From AM-1111 sp046302135 (GTDB lineage Bacteria; Bacteroidota; Bacteroidia; B-17B0; Aurantibacillaceae), in the NCBI GenBank assembly GCA_046302135.1, contig JBKCIQ010000147.1, positions 1 to 6,884 on the forward strand: a stretch of 6,884 nucleotides of DNA, in the 5' to 3' direction. This document shows positions 1 to 5,526 of this stretch, in pieces. A model generated the notes under the pieces. It made no database searches. It saw only the letters and a program-made list of their open reading frames with translations, and was not told the origin of the DNA. Made by a program: the position numbers and the translations under genes. Numbering within the stretch: the stretch's first letter is position 1; each line of letters starts with the position of its first letter.

Positions 1-1405
1 GCGTATAATCTCTTGAAAGTCCGAAAGCAATTGCGAAAAAAGAAATAACAATTATGAATAAATTCGGCATAAAGATTAACCAGTTATTTTGTTTAGTGTC
101 ATTTTTTGGGGTTGGAATATATGGCACATTAATATTAAAAAGTGAATAAATAAACCCAGTCAAAAATACCCACCACGAACCCATTAAAAGTATTCCCCCC
201 CAAATATGGAAACCACGTTCAGACTCCTCAGGTAACCATTTTTGTACTTTTATTCTTATCAAGTAAGAAAGTAATGAAAGAATCAAATAACTATATACAA
301 AGATTGAAACGTCTACCTTAAAAGAAGCAATTGAAAAAAATAAAGCAATAATTGGTACAATGAATTCTAATAACTGAAATAATCCACTTAAAAAAAACAC
401 TGAAGAAGTGATGTAATGAAATTTTTGTCTTAGGGTAAACTTCGAAAACAATAATGGAAAAACCCTAAACAACAATTCAAAAACACCACGAGACCATTTT
501 AGTTGTTGTTTAAAATATGCTACAACTGTTGAAGGCGTTAATCCCTTTGATAAAACTTCCGGAACATAAACAGATTTCCATCCTTTTGCCTGTAACCTCA
601 TTGCGGTATGCATATCCTCAGCCAACCCAGGAGCATGTCCACCTATTGAATCTAATGCAGACCTACGAAACAAACAATTTGCACCAATAGCCTGAACCGT
701 ACCATATGAATTCATTGTCATCATCATTGGACCATAAAAATGAAAGCTTTGTTCCGCAGAAGCACGTGCAATGATACTTTCATTTTGGTTATAATAAGAC
801 TGGATACATTGCACATACCCAATTTCTGAATCTTCGAAGTATGGTACAAGCCTATCTAAAAATTCAGGAACAGGAATATGATCAGGATCTAAAATTAAAA
901 CGAGATCTGAAGTTGAATTTTTTAGCGCATTATTAATATTACCCGCTTTAGCGTCGTTTTTATCCGTCCGTGTTACATATATAATCTGATTTTTAAAACA
1001 AAAATCTTTTAAAAAACTATTATTCGATTCATCACATAAAAATGTAGAATGAGGATAATTTATCTTTTTAATAGCCTGTAAAGTTTTAAGTACCATTTCA
1101 ATTGGCTCACCATCACAATAGGTAGTAAAAACATCAACTGTAAATATTTTTTTAGAAAGAGGAGGTACTGGAATTGAAGGTGACCAATAGTGATACCATT
1201 CTAGCCAGAGCTTAAATATTCTAAATCCCAAAACAACTAAAACGAGCGAAAATAAAAATACGGATCCCGATGAGGCATTGTTGAACAAATAAACATAAAA
1301 ACAAATCGAAAAAATAAAAGAAATAAAAATCAAAATTCGTAAAAAGAAAATATCAAATTTTCTTATTGAAATTACCCTTGGAAAAGTTGAATTATCTGAA
1401 AACAT
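1..1405 (-). CDS. BcsA-like membrane family-2 glycosyltransferase (3' end outside window)
   Basis: I translated this by hand from ATG at 1405; it stays open for 468 codons to the left edge, so the C-terminus is missing. Seen: two N-terminal membrane helices (about residues 18-40 and 47-66), a cytoplasmic catalytic domain (about 88-310), then at least four hydrophobic segments (335-362, 366-383, 402-424, 442-463). Motifs: VDVFTTYCDGEP (D91), LCDES (D125), DPD (173-175), GANCLFRRSAL (241-251), AED (262-264), QQLKWSRG (300-307) and YIPTPK (429-434). These match the processive GT-A synthases of the cellulose synthase type, which polymerise a sugar nucleotide and export the chain through their own membrane channel. 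The usual DDG is CDE here. The start is fixed by an in-frame TAA at 1430-1432 with no other start codon between. It is probably the last visible gene of a polysaccharide operon. Family is firm; product sugar and polymer are not determinable. Confidence 0.93.
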   Translation of the reverse strand, partial: MFSDNSTFPRVISIRKFDIFFLRILIFISFIFSICFYVYLFNNASSGSVFLFSLVLVVLGFRIFKLWLEWYHYWSPSIPVPPLSKKIFTVDVFTTYCDGEPIEMVLKTLQAIKKINYPHSTFLCDESNNSFLKDFCFKNQIIYVTRTDKNDAKAGNINNALKNSTSDLVLILDPDHIPVPEFLDRLVPYFEDSEIGYVQCIQSYYNQNESIIARASAEQSFHFYGPMMMTMNSYGTVQAIGANCLFRRSALDSIGGHAPGLAEDMHTAMRLQAKGWKSVYVPEVLSKGLTPSTVVAYFKQQLKWSRGVFELLFRVFPLLFSKFTLRQKFHYITSSVFFLSGLFQLLEFIVPIIALFFSIASFKVDVSIFVYSYLILSLLSYLIRIKVQKWLPEESERGFHIWGGILLMGSWWVFLTGFIYSLFNINVPYIPTPKNDTKQNNWLIFMPNLFIIVISFFAIAFGLSRDYT

Positions 1406-1429
1406 AATAAAAAATATAACAGTAAACTT

Positions 1430-1513
1430 TTAATTGAAATTAAGCAACAGCCAAATTAACAGAAGGAAAAAAATATACACAAGTGGACCAATTAAAAATC
1501 TGTATTTACCCAT
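1430..1513 (-). CDS. possible 27-residue single-pass membrane peptide, or readthrough extension of the upstream synthase
   Basis: ATG at 1513-1511, TAA at 1432-1430. The peptide begins MGKYR and continues with about 20 almost wholly hydrophobic residues (core LVYIFFLLLIWLLL), ending NFN. Basic residues before the helix suggest an N-in, C-out single-pass protein. It lies between two membrane glycosyltransferases, 27 nt after the stop of the first and 24 nt before the start of the second, in the direction of the operon. It is in the same frame as the upstream synthase: after the TAG at 1541-1543 there are nine sense codons (IIEFFISLF) and then this ATG. It may therefore be a separate small protein, a C-terminal helix reached by TAG readthrough, or the remnant of a longer synthase tail cut by a nonsense change. 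Small single-pass partners of cellulose synthases are known (BcsF in enterobacteria), but I see no sequence basis for homology. An AT-rich intergenic stretch could also encode a hydrophobic run by chance. Confidence 0.4.
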   Translation of the reverse strand: MGKYRFLIGPLVYIFFLLLIWLLLNFN

Positions 1514-1540
1514 AAATAAGCTTATAAAAAATTCTATAAT

Positions 1541-3370
1541 CTAACTTCGATCTTTATGTGAATATTGATATAGTACCGCATTAATAAGTATTAGAAATGG
1601 AAAAAGATTAAATAGACACCAAAATAAATTGATAAAAAATGATTTTGTGTCCGGATGCCTATTATCAATAATTAAATATGAATTGTAAACTATACCAACT
1701 AAAGCTAAACCTATTATTAACAAATGGGGAATTATATGCTGAAAAAAATTACTATTCTCCTTTGATTTAGGTGTCACATTAAATTTAACTTGAGATGAAA
1801 AAAGCGATTTAAATAATGCTTTTAACATGAACCAAAATCCGGAAATAAAATATTGTGACGATCTGGTATTATTTATTCCCCAAGTACCTAAAACAAAAGA
1901 TGTAGTATTTAATATCTGAAATAACACAAATAAACCTGAAAAAATACTATTGTACTCCAAAACAGGATTCGTTAAAGTGAAGAAATAATAAATTGGACTG
2001 AAAACAAAAATAATTATCCATAAAGGGGATAGATATGACCATAAAGTTGATAAATAACATAATCTTTGAGGTAAAGACAAACCATTCATAAATACAAAAT
2101 TCTTTTTAAGACCAAGATCTAAAGTTCCTTCGGCGTATCTACTGTATTGTTGTGTTCTACTATTTAAATCCTGAGTAGAAAGCATTTTGCATTCAACCTT
2201 CGGGTGAAGCAAACTGATCCATTTATTTTGTTTGTTGCTATGCATATATACGGAGGTATACAAGTCTTCAGAGGCATGATGAACAAAAGGTTTGATAGAA
2301 TTACCAAGAAAAAATTCAGTGATTCTCTTTCGAATTTCAAATGAAGACAAATTATTTTTATTCAATTGGGAAACTTCACTTTCAATTGAAGATTTAAACT
2401 CACTTATAGCAAAGCTCATTACCGCTTCTCGTCTGTGCAAAGAACCAGCACCACAACAAAATGAAGCATTGTATAAATTCCTTTTTCTCTGAATAACATC
2501 ATAAAATAATTGTGAGTCATTTCCAAAAACATCTTCATTAACTTTTACCCATCCAAAAATTTTATTTAAAATATTGTGTGCTCTTTTATTCTTTAGGTTA
2601 AAAAGTCGGACAAGATATTTATCTAATCCCTCACCAGGTGTAAGATCAAAAAACCATTGAGGTGTTTGCACCCAAGCCACATTTTTATTTTTAAAATATC
2701 CGCTTACATTTTGAATTATAGTTGGAAAAACCCTAGTATCGGCATCCAAAATTAAAAATAAGTCACCGTCAGAATTCAATAAACCGTTTGCCAAATTACC
2801 AGCCTTGAAACCTTCATTGCATTCTCTTGTTAAATAATGAACTTTTTCAACTTCTGCCAATTTTTTTATATTTTCTTTGTTAGAATCTCGACCATCTCTT
2901 CTACCATCATCCAAAACATAAATATTTATTTGAACATCATTAAAGCTTGATTGAATGTTTTTTGCATCATTAATAGTAAACTTTAATAGATTCGACTGTT
3001 CATTATATGTTGCAATGAAAACATCAATTTTAACAGGGCGATCAATACTGCCATTCAATTCCTGAATTTCAGAAAGATAGTGCACAGGTTTTTGTGGTAC
3101 ATGATCATCATAATCCCAAAAACTATAGATCATCAAAATGGTCCCCACAAAACTCAATGTTTCTGCTGTAGTTAAAACATAAGAAAATATAGCTGCCTGA
3201 GGATTAATGGAATAAACCCAACGATAAAATAAATAAACGCAACCTATAAAAATGGTAAGCAATCCAAAAATTTTAAATCCAAATGCAACTATTGGAATCC
3301 TTTTAGTCGGTTCGTAAGGAACACGATCTTCGAATTGTTGAAAGTAAAGTTCAGTTTTCATTAAATGCAT
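1541..3370 (-). CDS. BcsA-like processive membrane glycosyltransferase (GT2)
   Basis: From ATG at 3370 this is 609 residues. An in-frame TTG at 3409 would add 13 residues, but it overlaps the upstream gene by 32 nt and gives a tail that does not look native; ATG at 3361 (606 residues, MKTELYFQQF) is equally possible. Seen, numbering from 3370: two membrane helices (about 25-49 and 62-84); a catalytic domain with DVFIATYNE (D116), LDDG (153-156), DAD (209-211), WVQTPQWF (233-240), CCGAGSLHRREA (305-316), SED (367-369) and QQYSRYAEG (407-415); then about five membrane segments (445-601) with the VKFNVTPK element (528-535) seen in cellulose-synthase relatives. The expected role is chain polymerisation from a nucleotide sugar with coupled export across the inner membrane. 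Oddities: Tyr replaces Trp in the QxxRW motif, and about 50 mostly polar residues are inserted between the acceptor motif and SED. There is no PilZ domain, so no direct c-di-GMP control is visible. It sits 7 nt after the 95-residue gene. Confidence 0.93.
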   Translation of the reverse strand: MHLMKTELYFQQFEDRVPYEPTKRIPIVAFGFKIFGLLTIFIGCVYLFYRWVYSINPQAAIFSYVLTTAETLSFVGTILMIYSFWDYDDHVPQKPVHYLSEIQELNGSIDRPVKIDVFIATYNEQSNLLKFTINDAKNIQSSFNDVQINIYVLDDGRRDGRDSNKENIKKLAEVEKVHYLTRECNEGFKAGNLANGLLNSDGDLFLILDADTRVFPTIIQNVSGYFKNKNVAWVQTPQWFFDLTPGEGLDKYLVRLFNLKNKRAHNILNKIFGWVKVNEDVFGNDSQLFYDVIQRKRNLYNASFCCGAGSLHRREAVMSFAISEFKSSIESEVSQLNKNNLSSFEIRKRITEFFLGNSIKPFVHHASEDLYTSVYMHSNKQNKWISLLHPKVECKMLSTQDLNSRTQQYSRYAEGTLDLGLKKNFVFMNGLSLPQRLCYLSTLWSYLSPLWIIIFVFSPIYYFFTLTNPVLEYNSIFSGLFVLFQILNTTSFVLGTWGINNTRSSQYFISGFWFMLKALFKSLFSSQVKFNVTPKSKENSNFFQHIIPHLLIIGLALVGIVYNSYLIIDNRHPDTKSFFINLFWCLFNLFPFLILINAVLYQYSHKDRS

Positions 3371-3377
3371 AAATAAA

Positions 3378-3665
3378 TTATTGTATCCAGTACAAAAAAT
3401 CCGGAACAAGACCCTTTTTCAAATTGACAAATCGTATTTTTTTATCATCCAACAGAAAACCTTTTATATTAAAAATTAACTGAACCTGCTGAGAATTACT
3501 TAAAAATTCAATAGAATCAAAATCATAAATTACTTCATCATGACTAATCTGAATTTTCCACGGAAAGGAATTAATGGAATTAATTTTAGTAACCTCGGTT
3601 TTCTGTTCTGAATGAAAACTAAAATTATCAGCGTCTATATATTGAACATAAGAATTTTCTCTCAT
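3378..3665 (-). CDS. small soluble protein, unrecognised; weak STAS-like C-terminal half
   Basis: This 95-residue protein has no signal peptide or membrane segment. It is the first gene of the minus-strand operon, ending 7 nt before the preferred start of the BcsA-like synthase, which supports its being real and co-translated. The C-terminal half (about residues 45-95) can be laid against the STAS pattern without gaps: a strand ending VIYDF, then SIEFLSNSQ where STAS domains have a strand plus DSSG, an amphipathic helix (QQVQLIFNIKGFLL), a strand IRFVNL and a final helix. The acidic-Ser-Ser-Gly core is SNSQ here, so any phosphorylatable loop would be degenerate and the first half of the fold is unclear. 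STAS domains bind partner proteins or nucleotides, so a regulatory subunit of the synthase is imaginable, but this is inference. I am confident it is a gene and not confident of any function. Confidence 0.75.
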   Translation of the reverse strand: MRENSYVQYIDADNFSFHSEQKTEVTKINSINSFPWKIQISHDEVIYDFDSIEFLSNSQQVQLIFNIKGFLLDDKKIRFVNLKKGLVPDFLYWIQ

Positions 3666-3734
3666 AAATATTTTATCATATTATTGAATTTAATTTCAAA
3701 GAAAAGATTCGGGTAATTTATTCGACAACAGCCA

Positions 3735-3764
3735 AAAAAATATTGCTGAATTATTTACACACAA
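3735..3764 (-). promoter_or_regulatory. candidate Bacteroidota-type promoter for the polysaccharide operon
   Basis: On the minus strand TTG (3764-3762) is followed after exactly 19 nt by TATTTTTT (3742-3735). This fits the Bacteroidota housekeeping pattern (TTG near -33, TAnnTTTG near -7, about 19-21 nt apart) except for the last base of the -7 element. Transcription would begin near 3730, giving a leader of about 65 nt before the ATG at 3665. In DNA this AT-rich such matches arise by chance fairly often. Confidence 0.35.
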
Positions 3765-3818
3765 TTAAAAATACAATACAAAAAATTGAATCAACTTTTA
3801 TTTATCATCACTCACCGA

Positions 3819-3824
3819 TATAAT
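3819..3824 (+). promoter_or_regulatory. candidate -10/-7 element for the propeller genes
   Basis: TATAAT followed by TTG (reading TATAATTTG, 3819-3827) lies 46 nt upstream of the ATG at 3870. It is a perfect generic -10 hexamer and close to, but not exactly, the Bacteroidota TAnnTTTG element. I find no TTG at the expected upstream distance; the nearest (3786-3788) is too far. Weak evidence only. Confidence 0.3.
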
Positions 3825-3869
3825 TTGCCATGTCAGGTTTAAGGCATACAGTTTTAAAAAGTCAAAATC

Positions 3870-5525
3870 ATGAAAATTAAAATACTCTACTTATTGCTAA
3901 CTACATTTATCATCCAATGTATAGATGCGCAAATTTTTGACTGGGCCAAAGCTGAAGGTTTGTGGGCTTATGACTATGGATATGGAATAACAACTGATGC
4001 AGGTGGCAATGTTTATGTAACCGGAAAATATGAACAACAAGCCAATTTCAGTAACACAATATTAAACACAAGAGGAAATCATGATGTATTTATAGCAAAA
4101 TATGATGCGAATGGAAACGTTGTATGGATCAAAACTGCAGGTGGTGCAATGGGAGATTATGGGACATCTATTTCATGTGACGGTAATAAATATTTATATG
4201 TTGCAGGAGAGGTTGAAGGGTATGGCATTCCGGTTACATTCGATAATTCAAACGTCACTTTTAATTCTGTTGGAGACAATGATATCTTCTTTGCCAAATA
4301 CGATCTATCCGGAAATCTAATTTGGGCAAAACACGCCGGAGCCTATAAAAACGACAAGGCTCTTGGTATAACTCATGATAAAAGTGGAAATGTAGTGATA
4401 TGCGGATTGTTTGAAGACTCTACCGTTTTTGAAGGAAATCATATTTTATTAGGCAAGGGCAATAAAGATATTTTAGTTGCAAAATTTGATTCATTAGGTA
4501 ATTATTTATGGGCAAGAACAGCAGGAAGTCCTTTTCGTGATGAAGCTAAATCAGTCATTTGCGACAGCATGGGTAATGTATATGTAACAGGAATGTTCAG
4601 TGACACCGTAGATTTTGGTGGAATAACACTAATTAGTCCCAATGGTTATTTTGATATGTTTCTTGCTAAATACGACACAAACGGAAACATAGTTTGGGTT
4701 AAACAAGGAAGCAGTGATTATGATGAAGTTGGTTGGGGAGTAACAAAAACAGTAGATGAAAAAATAATTGTTACGGGAGAATACAATGCTTATGCGTTGT
4801 TTGATAATCTGGCTTTAGTAACAAGTGGAATGTCTGATATTTTTATTGCGGCTTATGATTCTAATGGAAATATAATCTGGACAAAGTCAGCAGGAGGTTC
4901 ACTTATTGAAAGAGCTAGAGGAATTGGAACAGACGGATTTAATATTTTCATTACAGGGCAATTTGGAGGGCAATGCAATTTTGGAACTGAACAATTAAAT
5001 GCAACAGATTCATCAGATGTATTCATAAGCGCTATTGACAATAACGGAAATTTCATTTGGACTGTAAGTGCGGGGGGAACTCCTGATTCACTAGAACAAT
5101 TAGGCTACGAGTCAGGAATAGCTGTTTGTGGCGACCCTATAGATGGTAGTGTTTATGCCACGGGATCCATTTTAGATGGAGGAACTTTTGGTGTAAATAC
5201 AATTGGTGGATATAAACGCACAGATATTTTTGTTTGTAAAATATCTACCGAAATTTCGGCCGGAATAAATTTTAACAACGCACAGAATGAAATTAGTGTA
5301 ATTAACCCATGCACAGAGCAACTAATTATAAATTGTCAAAGTTCCTTAGAACCAATTAAAATTTCAATTTATACTACTGATGGAAAACTTATAGAAGCGA
5401 AAAAATTAAGTGAGGGAGAGAAGCAAATTGAAATTGAATTCATTAATTATCAAGAAGGAGTCTATATAATGAAACTCGAAACAAATAATAAAATGATTGA
5501 AAGAAAATTCATTCACATAAAATAA
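3870..5525 (+). CDS. secreted seven-bladed SBBP-type beta-propeller with T9SS sorting domain
   Basis: This complete 551-residue protein starts with a signal peptide (MKIK, hydrophobic core, likely cut in IDA|Q near residue 20). Seven diverged repeats follow, each with two landmarks. One is GIxxDxxGNVYVTG-like (39-52, 99-113, 165-179, 227-241, 289-303, 350-363, 415-432). The other is DVFIAKYDxNGNxxW-like (72-86, 138-152, 200-214, 262-276, 323-337, 383-397, and a partial copy at 452-459). The first matches the SBBP propeller repeat. The N-terminal IFDWAKAEG supplies the W-containing strand missing from the last repeat, so the ring closes as seven blades. Residues from about 472 form a type A sorting domain: INPCTEQLIIN, ISIYTTDGKLI, then YQEGVYIMKLE and a basic end. 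The protein should cross the outer membrane by T9SS and be released or surface-anchored. No catalytic motif is visible; ligand binding or a structural role is inference. The next gene follows after one nucleotide. Confidence 0.92.
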   Translation: MKIKILYLLLTTFIIQCIDAQIFDWAKAEGLWAYDYGYGITTDAGGNVYVTGKYEQQANFSNTILNTRGNHDVFIAKYDANGNVVWIKTAGGAMGDYGTSISCDGNKYLYVAGEVEGYGIPVTFDNSNVTFNSVGDNDIFFAKYDLSGNLIWAKHAGAYKNDKALGITHDKSGNVVICGLFEDSTVFEGNHILLGKGNKDILVAKFDSLGNYLWARTAGSPFRDEAKSVICDSMGNVYVTGMFSDTVDFGGITLISPNGYFDMFLAKYDTNGNIVWVKQGSSDYDEVGWGVTKTVDEKIIVTGEYNAYALFDNLALVTSGMSDIFIAAYDSNGNIIWTKSAGGSLIERARGIGTDGFNIFITGQFGGQCNFGTEQLNATDSSDVFISAIDNNGNFIWTVSAGGTPDSLEQLGYESGIAVCGDPIDGSVYATGSILDGGTFGVNTIGGYKRTDIFVCKISTEISAGINFNNAQNEISVINPCTEQLIINCQSSLEPIKISIYTTDGKLIEAKKLSEGEKQIEIEFINYQEGVYIMKLETNNKMIERKFIHIK

Positions 5526-5526
5526 A

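Larger units (their letters stand above)
3666..3869. other. divergent intergenic region
   Basis: These 204 nt separate the minus-strand glycosyltransferase operon from the plus-strand propeller genes and must hold the start signals of both. The stretch is strongly AT-rich with A and T runs. I see no tRNA, no clear operator-type inverted repeat, no convincing terminator hairpin and no credible small gene. Confidence 0.8.

Noticed and set aside
2292..2492. 66-codon open frame on the plus strand
   Set aside because: It lies antisense inside the first synthase, whose motifs prove the minus frame is the coding one; no own signal or context.
1541..3370. Possibility that the first synthase is a frameshifted or inactive enzyme because of altered motifs
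   Set aside because: All catalytic acidic residues (D, DDG, DAD, SED) are present in one uninterrupted frame with the expected membrane segments.
1445..3736. 11-mer CAACAGCCAAA at 1445-1455 and again at 3726-3736, one copy beside the candidate operon promoter
   Set aside because: Several shared 11-mers are expected by chance in a window of this size, and the flanks do not match.
3830..3880. 16-codon open frame (MSGLRHTVLK...) overlapping the start of the first propeller gene
   Set aside because: It begins only about 6 nt after the candidate -10 element, so it would be nearly leaderless, and its length is expected by chance.
4102..4320. 72-codon open frame on the plus strand inside the first propeller gene
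   Set aside because: Out-of-frame shadow of a clear repeat-bearing protein.
4853..5056. 67-codon open frame on the minus strand inside the first propeller gene
   Set aside because: Antisense shadow; the plus frame carries the conserved blade motifs.
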